From an uncultured Bacteroidota bacterium (GTDB lineage: Bacteria > Bacteroidota > Bacteroidia > Bacteroidales > P3), in assembly GCA_902784865.1 (NCBI GenBank), contig CACZWL010000020.1, positions 1 to 39,017 of the forward strand: a DNA stretch of 39,017 nucleotides, read 5' to 3'. The notes beneath the pieces were generated by a model, which was not told the origin of the DNA, made no database searches, and saw only the letters and a program-made list of their open reading frames with translations. Below are positions 13,943 through 22,508 of the stretch, piece after piece; position 1 is the stretch's first letter, and every line of letters begins with the position of its first letter. The position numbers were made by a program, and so were the translations under genes.

Positions 13943-15880
13943 GTGAAAATCAGGTGCAAATACGCTCTATTGTGCGCAGTTCTACTGCTTTTCGGGTGCC
14001 AGCGGGTGCCCGAAATCGACGCGCTTGGGCGGTCGAAGGCCGACGGCATGAACCGCGAGGCGTTTCTGAGCCGCTACCGCGACCCGCAGCGGTGCATAAC
14101 ACTGTCTGACAGCGCCTTGCGCTTCATACAGGATTCGCTGCCCCACTATGTCGACGGCCAGCTGCGAGCCTGCAACAACAAAGCCTTCGCCTACTTCCTC
14201 ACCTCGGACTACGGCAATGCCGACCTGATGCTCTCGCATGTAGACAAGCTGCTCGGCCTGCACCACCCCACCGAACGCAACGGCGACATCGAGGCCGTCA
14301 TCCGCGACCTGCTGAAGGCGCGCCTGCTGCAGCGCAAGTGCTGCATAGCCGACTCCTACCGCCTGCTCTACGACATCGGCCGCCGCGGCATACTGGAGCA
14401 CAACCGCGACAATATACTATATAGTTACGCGCAAACGGAATACTACATCACGCTGCTCACCCTCAACTTCCACTACCGCGACGGCAAGGAGGCCGACGTC
14501 CGCGAGCTGCTGCACGAAGTCGAGGCCCTGCGCCCCAACCTGAAGGTGGACTACGCGCAGGACATGGCGCTCAACTACGCCCTGGCCTACGGCTGGCAGA
14601 GCGCCGGCGAGAGTCTCACCGCGCTGGACTACTGCGACCACAACTACCAGATCCTCGACCGCACCGGGGCCGACCTCTACCACCTGGCCAACACCATGCA
14701 GATGGAGGCACTGGCCCTCAAGAGCTTACCGGGCGAAGTGCACCCCGACAGCGTGCTGGCCCTCTACAATACCGCACGCGAAACCTTTTTCGAATACGGC
14801 GACCCTTACCAGATGCTGGGCGGCGTCACCTCGACAGCGCGCTACGCCCTGCTGATTGGCGATACAGCATTGGCACACAGCGTATTGCGCGAATGGATAG
14901 AACTGCGGGGCGTGTGGACCCCCTTTGCCGCCCCCAAGATGGAGCTGGGGCTCTTCGACGTGCTGATACGCAGCCGCGTGGCCAAGACACCCGACGAGGC
15001 ACGGCGGTGGTACGAGCGCTACGCCGAACTGCAGGAATACATCAAACAGAATGAAAAAGAGGACTTTGCGCTGCAGCAGCACCTGGTGACCCTCGACCGC
15101 CGCAACCGCTGGATGACACGCACGGCGATGATGGTCAGCGCGCTGCTGATAGTGTTGCTGGTGCTGACCGCGCTGCTGTGGCTGAGCCACAGGCGCTTAC
15201 GGCGCGAGAAACAGCAGCTCGAGGAGGCCAAGCGCCGCGATGTGGAGCGCATAGCCAACGTGGAGACCTGCCTGAGCGTTATGCGCCACGATATCAGCCC
15301 CTTTATCGGCTACCTGCGCAACCCCAACCTTACACCCGAACTGCGCTCCGAGGTGCTCGAGCAGCTGCTGCGCACCTTCGACAACATCAAGAGCTGGACC
15401 TCGCTTTCGATACCTAGCGGCTTGGCTTTCAGCGCGTCGACATTCCCATTGCAGGAGGTGCTCGACGATGTGCGCCGCCAGGTGATCAGCCCCACCGCCG
15501 GCGTCAGCCTGAAGTTCGAACCCACCGACCTCACCCTCTGGGGCGACCGCCTGCTGGTGACCATCCTGCTGCGCAACCTGGTCAACAACGCCCTCCAGCA
15601 CACGGCCAGCGGGAGCGTAACTATCACAGCGACAGCGGAAGAGGGCGGCATGGTGCGCCTCAGCGTGGCCGACACCGGCAGCGGCATGACCGCCGAGCGG
15701 GTGGAGAACCTCTTCAACGCCGCGCGCCCCGACGGCGACCACGGCTTCGGCCTCATACTCTGCCGCTACATCGTCAAGAAACACGACGACCACACCCGCC
15801 GCGGCTGCAAGATATGGGCCGAGAGCAAGGTCGGCGAGGGTACGCAGATGCATTGTTTGTTAGCAAGTAAAAAACAGTAG
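13943..15880 (+). CDS. Sensor histidine kinase with lipoprotein-type leader and periplasmic helical-repeat region
   Basis: The protein has 645 residues from GTG 13943. That start exposes a leader ending in the lipobox LLLFGC (Cys19); the next Met at 14048 would remove it. Residues about 30-385 are helical, TPR-like and probably periplasmic. A membrane span at about 392-415 (MMVSALLIVLLVLTALLWL) is followed by a coiled linker. The dimerisation helix carries MRHDISPF with His449 as the likely phosphorylation site. The ATPase domain shows NLVNNALQH (N box), DTGSGM (G1) and HGFGL (G2). It should phosphorylate the response regulator that starts 5 bases after its stop. The signal sensed is unknown. 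The combination of lipobox and an internal membrane span is known in Bacteroidota sensor proteins. Confidence 0.85.
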   Translation: MKIRCKYALLCAVLLLFGCQRVPEIDALGRSKADGMNREAFLSRYRDPQRCITLSDSALRFIQDSLPHYVDGQLRACNNKAFAYFLTSDYGNADLMLSHVDKLLGLHHPTERNGDIEAVIRDLLKARLLQRKCCIADSYRLLYDIGRRGILEHNRDNILYSYAQTEYYITLLTLNFHYRDGKEADVRELLHEVEALRPNLKVDYAQDMALNYALAYGWQSAGESLTALDYCDHNYQILDRTGADLYHLANTMQMEALALKSLPGEVHPDSVLALYNTARETFFEYGDPYQMLGGVTSTARYALLIGDTALAHSVLREWIELRGVWTPFAAPKMELGLFDVLIRSRVAKTPDEARRWYERYAELQEYIKQNEKEDFALQQHLVTLDRRNRWMTRTAMMVSALLIVLLVLTALLWLSHRRLRREKQQLEEAKRRDVERIANVETCLSVMRHDISPFIGYLRNPNLTPELRSEVLEQLLRTFDNIKSWTSLSIPSGLAFSASTFPLQEVLDDVRRQVISPTAGVSLKFEPTDLTLWGDRLLVTILLRNLVNNALQHTASGSVTITATAEEGGMVRLSVADTGSGMTAERVENLFNAARPDGDHGFGLILCRYIVKKHDDHTRRGCKIWAESKVGEGTQMHCLLASKKQ

Positions 15881-15885
15881 ATGAG

Positions 15886-16683
15886 ATGAATATACGAGTA
15901 ATGATGGTCGACGACGAGCCGCTGATACGCAAGGCCGTCAAGATGGAGATGAACGGACGCAACGCCGAGGTGGAATGCCACACCTCCGACGACGGCGCCA
16001 CCGAGATGCGGCGCGTCGAGATGGTGGAGACCTTCGCCTCTGGCCCTCAGCTGCTTGCAGCCCTGGAGACGGCAGAGCGGCCGGACTACCTGCTGGTCGA
16101 CATGGAATTCCAAGGCGAGCCTACGGGCGGCCTGCTCATCGCCCGCCGCATCCACGAGCGCTATCCCGAGGTGCGCATCATCATCTTCTCCGGCCGTTTC
16201 GACCACCCGCAAGCCTCCGAAGAGCGGCGCCCTCAACGCGTGATAGAGATAGGCCGCGTAGTGATGGAGGCTTTGCGCCTGGGAGCCAGCGCTTTCGTCA
16301 GCAAGAACGCCGCAGGCGGATTTTCCATCGAGAACATCCTGCGCGCCGTGGCCTGCCTGGAGCGCGGCGAGCGCTTCTACTTCAACTACCCCGTCATGCT
16401 CACCCTCAAGGAGGCTGCCGAGCACTACTTCGACCTTGTGGGCAGCACCGACTACCTGGAGCTCAGCGCCGCCGAGCGCGACCTGCTGCTGCTCGAAGCC
16501 GCCGGATGCACCGCCAGCGAAATTGCCAACCAACTGGAAGAGAGCGACAAGGCCATCCAAGAGCGGCAGAAGGACCTCTCGCGCCGCCTCGATATCGTCA
16601 ACAAGAGTGCCGCGCGGGTGGCCAAAGCCCTCTCGCTGGGGCTGATCAACCCTGCCGACATCAAATTCCTTTCAAGAACATAA
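15886..16683 (+). CDS. Response regulator with extended receiver and LuxR-like HTH
   Basis: The 265-residue protein begins with a receiver domain: acidic pair D9/D10, phospho-acceptor D72 in YLLVDMEF, a Ser in IIIFSGRF, and the conserved Lys in FVSKN. The acceptor Asp is usually near residue 54, so an insertion of roughly 18 residues lies at about 23-45 (HTSDDGATEMRRVEMVET). A second expansion follows SGRF (residues about 107-122). Residues about 185-245 (LSAAERDLLLLEAAGCTASE, then a helix) resemble a LuxR/GerE helix-turn-helix. It is the probable partner of the upstream kinase, 5 bases away. Targets are unknown. Confidence 0.88.
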   Translation: MNIRVMMVDDEPLIRKAVKMEMNGRNAEVECHTSDDGATEMRRVEMVETFASGPQLLAALETAERPDYLLVDMEFQGEPTGGLLIARRIHERYPEVRIIIFSGRFDHPQASEERRPQRVIEIGRVVMEALRLGASAFVSKNAAGGFSIENILRAVACLERGERFYFNYPVMLTLKEAAEHYFDLVGSTDYLELSAAERDLLLLEAAGCTASEIANQLEESDKAIQERQKDLSRRLDIVNKSAARVAKALSLGLINPADIKFLSRT

Positions 16684-16709
16684 AACATTAACAACAAATA
16701 CATTAAATC

Positions 16710-17084
16710 ATGAAAAAGCTCATCCTTTCGCTGCTCCTGCTCGTTGCCGGAGCCACCGCCATGGCACAGAGTGCCGCCGACTTCCGCGCTGCCGCCGAGA
16801 AAGGCGACGCCGCAGCCCAGTTCCAGCTCGGACAATGCTACGAGAAAGGACTCGGCGTCGAGACCGACTCTGTCCAGGCCGTCAAGTGGTACACCAAGGC
16901 CGCCGACCAGGGCAATGCCGACGCCCTCTACAGCCTGGGGCTCTGCTACTATTACGCCATCGGCGTGCCCGAGAACCTCGAGAAAGCCAAAGCCTACCTC
17001 CGCAAGGCCATAGCCACCGGCGACCTCGACAAGATGAAAGTCTACACCGCCAACGCCCTGATGGGTATTTTCAATATCCACTGA
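16710..17084 (+). CDS. Small secreted Sel1-repeat protein
   Basis: The 124-residue protein has a signal peptide (MKKLILSLLLLVAGATAMAQ) and two Sel1-like repeats: AAQFQLGQCYEKGLGV near residue 35, and ADALYSLGLCYYYAIGV near 71. It is presumably periplasmic. It follows the response regulator by 26 bases in the same direction, so it may be cotranscribed and could be an accessory or output of that two-component system. It is unrelated in composition to the AT-rich Sel1/LRR protein at 5293. Confidence 0.87.
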   Translation: MKKLILSLLLLVAGATAMAQSAADFRAAAEKGDAAAQFQLGQCYEKGLGVETDSVQAVKWYTKAADQGNADALYSLGLCYYYAIGVPENLEKAKAYLRKAIATGDLDKMKVYTANALMGIFNIH

Positions 17085-17140
17085 ACCCCGTACCCTGCCT
17101 GCTTGGTGCTCCTATGCCGACAGGCGTGGGCAAAAATTAT

Positions 17141-17171
17141 TTTGCCAATTAAAATATTCTTTGTACTTTTG
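17141..17171 (+). promoter_or_regulatory. Promoter of the SUMF1-fold lipoprotein / nadB pair
   Basis: TTTG (17141-17144), 19 bp, TACTTTTG (17164-17171): a near-ideal Bacteroidota promoter. The predicted leader is about 30 bases to ATG 17208. Confidence 0.85.
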
Positions 17172-17207
17172 CATTTTTGAATTGGCATCATAAACACCTG
17201 TTTCGAG

Positions 17208-18074
17208 ATGAGAAAAAGCACCTTACTGATGGCCGTCGCGGCCCTCTGCATGACCTTCCTGGTCACCGCCTGCGAAGACGAAAACGCCGCCACCGGCGGC
17301 ACCTCGCGCACTGACTGGCCCTACCCCGTGGCTGGTGTCGACAAATACACCATCGAGCTCGAGGGTACCGACCTCTCTTTCGAGCTTGTGGCCGTCAGGA
17401 AGGGTTCCTTCTACATGGGCACCGACGACACCGTTATCGCCCGCGAGAACGAGCGCCCCGGCCATCTGGTCACTTTCGAGAAAGACTTCCTCATCTCTGC
17501 CACCGAGGTGACACAGGAGCTCTTCAAGCACGTCATGCAGATTTCCGACCCCAACCGCTTCAAGAAGGGCGACAACCTGCCCGTCGACAGCGTGTCGTAC
17601 GAGGAGGCCACCGAGTTCTGCAACCGGCTCACCGAGCTGACCCACCGCACTTTCATGCTGCCCACCGAGGCGCAGTGGGAGTATGCCGCCCGCGGCGGTC
17701 ACCTGCAGGGCATCGAGCAGACCCTCTTCGTCGGCAGCAACAACCTAGACGAGGTAGGCTGGTACTACGGCAACACCATCAACGGCTACGGCAAGCGCAC
17801 GACGCGTCCGGTTGCGCAGAAGTTCCCCAACGCCCTGGGACTCTACGACATGTCGGGCAACGTCTGGGAGTGGTGCCGCGATGGCTACAGCGACTATCCC
17901 GATAGCGACCAGAAAGATCCCCTGGTGCAGAGCGAAGAGGGTCCCTTTGTGCTGCGCGGCGGATGCTACATGAACAATGCCAACCGCTGCCGCATGACCA
18001 TCCGCAGCTACGCCGAGGCCGACGCCTGCATGCCCAATACCGGTTTCCGCATCTACTCACCTCTCCAACAATGA
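17208..18074 (+). CDS. SUMF1/FGE-fold lipoprotein
   Basis: The 288-residue protein carries a lipoprotein leader with lipobox VTAC (Cys22), so it should be membrane anchored. The rest is a SUMF1 (formylglycine-generating enzyme-like) fold: GSFYMGTDD, ATEVTQELF, PVDSVSYEEATEFCNRL, FMLPTEAQWEYAARGG, LYDMSGNVWEWCRDGY, VLRGGCYMN and NTGFRIYSP. The paired Cys arrangement that true formylglycine-generating enzymes use near the RGG motif is not evident: only one Cys follows directly (RGGC), with another 7 residues on. A non-catalytic or different role is therefore likely, as for gliding/T9SS lipoproteins of this fold (GldJ/GldK type), which are longer. The stop overlaps the nadB start (ATGA at 18071). 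Confidence 0.88.
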   Translation: MRKSTLLMAVAALCMTFLVTACEDENAATGGTSRTDWPYPVAGVDKYTIELEGTDLSFELVAVRKGSFYMGTDDTVIARENERPGHLVTFEKDFLISATEVTQELFKHVMQISDPNRFKKGDNLPVDSVSYEEATEFCNRLTELTHRTFMLPTEAQWEYAARGGHLQGIEQTLFVGSNNLDEVGWYYGNTINGYGKRTTRPVAQKFPNALGLYDMSGNVWEWCRDGYSDYPDSDQKDPLVQSEEGPFVLRGGCYMNNANRCRMTIRSYAEADACMPNTGFRIYSPLQQ

Positions 18075-19636
18075 GATACGAAGTTGATTTTCTTGTCATC
18101 GGCTCTGGCATTGCCGGACTCAGTTTTGCCCTCAAGGTAGCACCCTACGGCAAAGTGTGCGTCCTCACCAAAGGCGACGCCTCCGAGGGGTCGACACGCT
18201 ATGCGCAGGGCGGTATCGCCGCCGTGATGTACGACAGCGACTCTTTCGACAAGCACATCCACGACACCCTAGTGGCTGGCGACGGCATCTGCAACCGCGA
18301 GGTGGTCGAGATGACCATCCGCCAGGCGCCCGACCGCATCCGCGAGCTGGTGCAATACGGCGTCGGTTTCGACCTCGACGGCAAGGGCGACCGTTTCGAC
18401 CTCCACCGCGAGGGGGGGCACAGCGAGTTCCGCATCCTGCACCATAAGGACAACACGGGCGAGGAAATCGAGCGCGGCCTCCTCGAAGCTGCCCGGCGCC
18501 ACCCCAACATCGAGATTAAGGAGCGCCAGTTTTCCATCGACCTCATCACGCAGCACCACCTGGGGCAGCGTGTCACCAAACACACACCGGGCATCGAGTG
18601 CTACGGTGTCTATGCCCTCGACTGCGACACCAACCGCATCGACACGTATCTTGCCAAGGTCACGCTTCTGGCCACTGGCGGTATGGGCAACGTCTACTCC
18701 ACCACCACCACTCCGGTCATCTCCACTGGCGACGGTGTGGCGATGGTGCACCGCGCCCGCGGCGTGCTCAGTGACCTGGAATTCATGCAGTTCCACCCCA
18801 CAAGCCTCTACAATCCGGCCGAGAAGCCGGCCTTCCTCATCACCGAGGCCATGCGCGGTGCCGGCGCCGTCCTCAAGGACCGCAACGGCAACGAGTTCAT
18901 GCAGAAATACGACAAGCGCCTCTCGCTGGCACCGCGCGACATTGTGGCCCGTGCCATCGACAACGAGATGAAGCTCTCCGGCCGCGACTACCTCTACCTC
19001 GACGCCCGCCCCATCGGCAAGCAGCATCTGATTGAGGGTTTCCCCACTATCTATGCCAAATGCCTCTCTATCGGCATCGACATCACACGCGACATGATAC
19101 CCATCCGTCCGGCAGCCCACTACCAGTGCGGCGGCATCAAGGTGGGCCTCAACGGCGAGAGTTCCATCCGCCACCTCTACGCCGCAGGCGAATGCTCATG
19201 CACGGGTCTGCATGGCGGCAACCGACTGGCGTCCAACTCGTTGCTCGAGGCTGTGGTCTATGCCCACAATGCCGCTATGGCTGCCATCGAGGACGTCAAG
19301 GGGTTGGGGTTCAACACGGCCGTTCCTGACTGGAATGCCGAGGGCATGGTTCTCAACGAGGAGATGATCCTCATCACGCAGACCAAGCGCGAGTTGCAGG
19401 AAATCATGTGGAACTATGTGGGCATTGTCCGCAGCGACCTGCGTCTGCAGCGCGCTTTCGACCGCCTGAACCTGATTTTCCGCGAGACCGAGGACCTCTA
19501 CAACCGTTCCGTGCTCACCGAGCCGCTGTCGGAGTTGCGCAACCTCATAGCCTGCGCCTATCTCATCATCAAGATGGCTCGCGCCCGGAGGCAGAATGTG
19601 GGGCTGCATTACAGCCTCGACCTCCTCGAGAAGTGA
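18071..19636 (+). CDS. nadB: L-aspartate oxidase
   Basis: This enzyme oxidises L-aspartate to iminoaspartate in de novo NAD synthesis, using FAD. It has 521 residues from ATG 18071. The FAD site is FLVIGSGIAGLSFAL. The substrate site includes FMQFHPTSLYNP, ITEAMRGAGAVL (Arg) and PAAHYQCGGI (His), all as in characterised NadB. TGLHGGNRLASNSLLEAVV is the C-terminal FAD-domain signature, and a helical C-terminal domain follows. A longer frame opening at 17963 lies inside the previous gene and is rejected. nadA and nadC are not adjacent. The convergent T9SS gene ends 11 bases away with no clear terminator between. Confidence 0.95.
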   Translation: MRYEVDFLVIGSGIAGLSFALKVAPYGKVCVLTKGDASEGSTRYAQGGIAAVMYDSDSFDKHIHDTLVAGDGICNREVVEMTIRQAPDRIRELVQYGVGFDLDGKGDRFDLHREGGHSEFRILHHKDNTGEEIERGLLEAARRHPNIEIKERQFSIDLITQHHLGQRVTKHTPGIECYGVYALDCDTNRIDTYLAKVTLLATGGMGNVYSTTTTPVISTGDGVAMVHRARGVLSDLEFMQFHPTSLYNPAEKPAFLITEAMRGAGAVLKDRNGNEFMQKYDKRLSLAPRDIVARAIDNEMKLSGRDYLYLDARPIGKQHLIEGFPTIYAKCLSIGIDITRDMIPIRPAAHYQCGGIKVGLNGESSIRHLYAAGECSCTGLHGGNRLASNSLLEAVVYAHNAAMAAIEDVKGLGFNTAVPDWNAEGMVLNEEMILITQTKRELQEIMWNYVGIVRSDLRLQRAFDRLNLIFRETEDLYNRSVLTEPLSELRNLIACAYLIIKMARARRQNVGLHYSLDLLEK

Positions 19637-19647
19637 GGCTGTCGCCG

Positions 19648-21165
19648 TCAGTTTAGCACGATGGTTTCGGCATGGGTTCCTGTAGCCGAGACGGTTTTTA
19701 CGACATAGACTCCTTTTGGCAGCCTCCGCGTGGGGATGCGGGCTTCTGTCCCTCTGTCGATATTGCGGCGGTAGACGACTTTGCCGTCGGGGCTCAGCAG
19801 TTCCACCTGGCGCAGCCCTTGGGCCGCCACGACGATGTCCTGCCCTGTCTTCGTCACCCGTACAGTCTCTCCGGCTACGGGGTCGATGCCCACCGGGGGT
19901 GTGTAGTTTTCCGAGGTCAGCACGAGATGGAGCGTGTCGACGAGGCTCTCCCGCCTGGAGTAGGTGCTGCAGAGTGTCGCTTCGGCTTCGGTTCTCAGGA
20001 TCAGGTCGAGTCCGACAGGCTGCAGGATTGTTGCAGGGTTGACGGTTATCGTGACGCTGTGTTCTTCGCCGGGTGCGACGGTGAAGGAGCTGTGCATGTG
20101 GTTGAAGAGGGTGTTGTTTTCGTCGCGGCAGGTGAAATGTGTCAGGTTCATTGCCTGGCCTGCAAATTCGACCTGCACCGAGGCGTTGAGGTAGTCGGGG
20201 GTGTCGAGCACGAAGGGTATAGTCAACGGCCGGTCGGCGTAGACTGTATCGCCCGGCGCGCCGAAGGCCCAGCAGGTCTCCTGCCCGCCCTCGGGGGAGG
20301 ATGAGTTGGCAAGGCTCGAGAGGCTTTTCCCGCGGAGGAAAACGCCGGAATCGTAACTGTTGTCGCCCACGTTGCAGATCGAGATGTGCATGTGGTAGAC
20401 TTCGCAGGGCAGTATCGCGCCGCGGGCCGCCATTTCGCGGGTGTAGCCATCATACTGGATGCCGGTGCTGTGGTTGTTGTGGTTGTAGAAGTGGGAGTAC
20501 TGGTAGAGGCAGCCCGAGCCGGCGCCGCCGCTGGTTCCCGGGCTTCCGGGGTTGACGCTGTTGATGGCCACGGGTATACCGCCGGGGTTGGCAGTGGTCT
20601 CGCTTCCGGGTATGGTCGCTATGTTCCGCGTCACCACCTCGCCCGTCACAGGGTCGGGACCTGTCACCAGGAAGGCGAAGATATCATTGAACTCGGAGCA
20701 GACGTACTCGGGATATTCCTCCGAACCGAAGGAGTAGTAGACGTAGATATAGTTGCCGTTGCTGACGAAGTCGAAGTCCAGGGTGGCGCAGTTGACCAGT
20801 TCTGCCGACGCCATGGACGAGAGGGCGTTGTCGACGTAGTTGCCCGACGAGGCGCTGAAGCTGCCCGAGTTGTTGGGTCCTGCGGCGGCCGAGACGTTGC
20901 CCGTGGCCAGGATGACTCCCGACCCGATGCCCAACTGGGAGAAACCGTTGGCGTCGAAGGTTCCGAGCTGGCTCGACGCGATGGGTCCAGAACTGCCGTT
21001 GAATTGCACGTTGAAGACTGTCACTCCTTCGCCGAGCATCTCTTCGATCAGGAATTCGGCGGGCTGACGGTCCTGGGCCGAGCTGACCGTGATGTTTTGC
21101 GCCTCGAGCGCTGCGGGGAAGCAGGCCGATGCCAGCAACAAAGACAGTAAATATTTGGTTTTCAT
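19648..21165 (-). CDS. T9SS cargo with choice-of-anchor-L-type domain and C-terminal sorting domain
   Basis: The 505-residue protein starts at MKTKYLLSLLLA with a signal peptide cut near ALEAQ. Another Met seven residues upstream is less typical. The N-terminal half resembles the choice-of-anchor L domain: LIEEMLGEGVTVFNVQFNG, GIGSGVILATGN, VYYSFGSEEYPEYV, NDIFAFLVTGP, NIATIPGS. The middle part is beta-rich. The last about 75 residues (from about GETVRVTKTGQDI to the end, with LLSPDGKVVYRR, LPKGVYVVK and the terminal ETIVLN) form a type A T9SS sorting domain. The protein should cross the outer membrane through T9SS and be surface attached or released. The role is unknown. Confidence 0.88.
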   Translation of the reverse strand: MKTKYLLSLLLASACFPAALEAQNITVSSAQDRQPAEFLIEEMLGEGVTVFNVQFNGSSGPIASSQLGTFDANGFSQLGIGSGVILATGNVSAAAGPNNSGSFSASSGNYVDNALSSMASAELVNCATLDFDFVSNGNYIYVYYSFGSEEYPEYVCSEFNDIFAFLVTGPDPVTGEVVTRNIATIPGSETTANPGGIPVAINSVNPGSPGTSGGAGSGCLYQYSHFYNHNNHSTGIQYDGYTREMAARGAILPCEVYHMHISICNVGDNSYDSGVFLRGKSLSSLANSSSPEGGQETCWAFGAPGDTVYADRPLTIPFVLDTPDYLNASVQVEFAGQAMNLTHFTCRDENNTLFNHMHSSFTVAPGEEHSVTITVNPATILQPVGLDLILRTEAEATLCSTYSRRESLVDTLHLVLTSENYTPPVGIDPVAGETVRVTKTGQDIVVAAQGLRQVELLSPDGKVVYRRNIDRGTEARIPTRRLPKGVYVVKTVSATGTHAETIVLN

Positions 21166-21201
21166 AGTATTAGTTATTTTATGCAACAGTCATTCTGTCT
21201 G

Positions 21202-21209
21202 CAAATATA
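21202..21209 (-). promoter_or_regulatory. Promoter -7 element of the anchor-L T9SS gene
   Basis: TATATTTG on the minus strand fits TAnnTTTG, about 37 bases before the start codon. No TTTG box is seen at the usual distance. Confidence 0.5.
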
Positions 21210-21274
21210 CAAAATTTTTCCGGATGCGGGGATGCGCGTGCGAAAAAAATAAAGTTCCCCGATTTTCCCATCGG

Positions 21275-21326
21275 TGGGAAATGATGGGAAAGAGTCGAAG
21301 TATTCACCTACCAGATACCTACCAGA
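21275..21326 (+). repeat. 52-bp repeat, copy 1 (inverted copy at 31308-31359)
   Basis: It runs from TGGGAAATGATGGGAAAGAG to CCTACCAGATACCTACCAGA. It matches the reverse complement of 31308-31359 at 51 of 52 bases by my reading. The right part is an 11-bp direct repeat (ACCTACCAGAT, ACCTACCAGAC), with a third decayed unit ACCTAGGGGAT beyond the shared 52 bp. It lies between divergent genes, about 60 bases before the -7 element of the gene at 21408. Confidence 0.85.
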
Positions 21327-21386
21327 CACCTAGGGGATGGGTGGCTGCTGTGGAAATCTTTTTTCCCCGATAGCGAAAAAAAAGCG

Positions 21387-21394
21387 TATCTTTG
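21387..21394 (+). promoter_or_regulatory. Promoter -7 element of the EEP/nth/BatA operon
   Basis: TATCTTTG, preceded by TAGCG, an A8 run and GCG. This is nearly the same upstream block as at dnaE (1045-1067). The leader is short, about 8 bases to ATG 21408. Confidence 0.7.
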
Positions 21395-21407
21395 CGGTCG
21401 GATTGAC

Positions 21408-22508
21408 ATGAAGATGATACGCTATATACTGCTGGCAGTCAACGTTCTGGCTGCTATCGGGCTGGTGCTGACGACGCTGGCTGGCGATGTTGCGCCGACG
21501 ACGAGCCTTGTTCCGTCGGTGCTGGCGTATGCTTTTCTGCCGATGCTGGCCGTGAATGTTGTCTTTTTTCTCGGCTGGCTGCTGGCGCGGCGGTGGCAGT
21601 GCTTGGTGAGCGGGGCTGCCGTTGCGTTGCGGTTTTCTTTTGTCGGTCTTTTCCTTCAGGTTGGGGGCCGTTCCGATGTGCCGCCGATTGACGAGTATCC
21701 TGGGCGGGTGAGCCTGATGACTTATAATGTGCATGGTTTTTCGGGCACGGCGCTCGAGGTGTCGGTGAAGGACAGTGTAGCGCGGCAGTTTGTCGAGCTG
21801 GTGCGTGAGGCCGATGCCGATGTTCTCTGCCTGCAGGAGTATCCGCTGACGAGGGGTGTGCGTGTGACGGACAGTCTGCAGCAGCTGGGCTACAATCATC
21901 ACTATGGCAGCCGTGGGAATCCTGGTGCGCCGAAGGGTACGGTGGTTTTCTCGCGTCTCCCGATTACTTACGTCAAGCGTATCGACCCGCAGAAGGTGCT
22001 GGTGGATGTGCTGAAAGACAGTGTGACGGTGCGCATCTGCTGTGTGCACATGGGTTCTTTCAATTTCAATCTTTCCGACCGCGAGGAGGTGGAGCGCATG
22101 GGGCGCGGGTTGGTGGACAGCACGTCGCACGGGCCGTTGCGGAAGGCGAAGCAGACGGTGCTGACGCATGCCAAGGAGTGGGACGAGCAGTTGCGGCCGA
22201 TTGTCGGGGAGTGCTCGGTGCCTCTTGTGGTTGCGGGCGATATGAACGATATACCTTCCTCGTGGCTGTATGCACGGCTGGCGGACAAGCTGCACGATGC
22301 CTACCGCGACGAGGGTTCGGGGATGAGTGTCACTTTCAACGGCGGCAACGGGAGGGTGGTGCCTATCGGGCGGGGGTGGTTCCCCGAGTTCCGGATTGAC
22401 ATGGTCTTCCTCAGCGACGACCTGCAGACCCTGAGCTACCGACGGTTGCGCTCCGACGTCTCCGACCATTACCCCGTCCTGGTTTCCTTTCAACCTGCCA
22501 AAAGATGA
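21408..22508 (+). CDS. Membrane-anchored endonuclease/exonuclease/phosphatase-family protein
   Basis: The 366-residue protein starts with two or three membrane spans (residues about 5-25, 37-58 and 65-83). A soluble EEP domain from about residue 100 shows SLMTYNVHGF, VLCLQEYPL (metal-binding Glu), VVFSRLPI, CVHMGSF, VVAGDMNDIPSSW and SDHYPVLVSF. These are the standard catalytic blocks of Mg-dependent phosphodiesterases, so the enzyme is probably active on a nucleic acid, lipid or sugar phosphate at the membrane; the substrate cannot be told. It overlaps nth by four bases (ATGA at 22505). Confidence 0.88.
   Translation: MKMIRYILLAVNVLAAIGLVLTTLAGDVAPTTSLVPSVLAYAFLPMLAVNVVFFLGWLLARRWQCLVSGAAVALRFSFVGLFLQVGGRSDVPPIDEYPGRVSLMTYNVHGFSGTALEVSVKDSVARQFVELVREADADVLCLQEYPLTRGVRVTDSLQQLGYNHHYGSRGNPGAPKGTVVFSRLPITYVKRIDPQKVLVDVLKDSVTVRICCVHMGSFNFNLSDREEVERMGRGLVDSTSHGPLRKAKQTVLTHAKEWDEQLRPIVGECSVPLVVAGDMNDIPSSWLYARLADKLHDAYRDEGSGMSVTFNGGNGRVVPIGRGWFPEFRIDMVFLSDDLQTLSYRRLRSDVSDHYPVLVSFQPAKR

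Noticed and set aside
17208-18074. True formylglycine-generating enzyme
   Set aside because: The catalytic Cys pair is not evident and the protein is a lipoprotein; called SUMF1-fold only.
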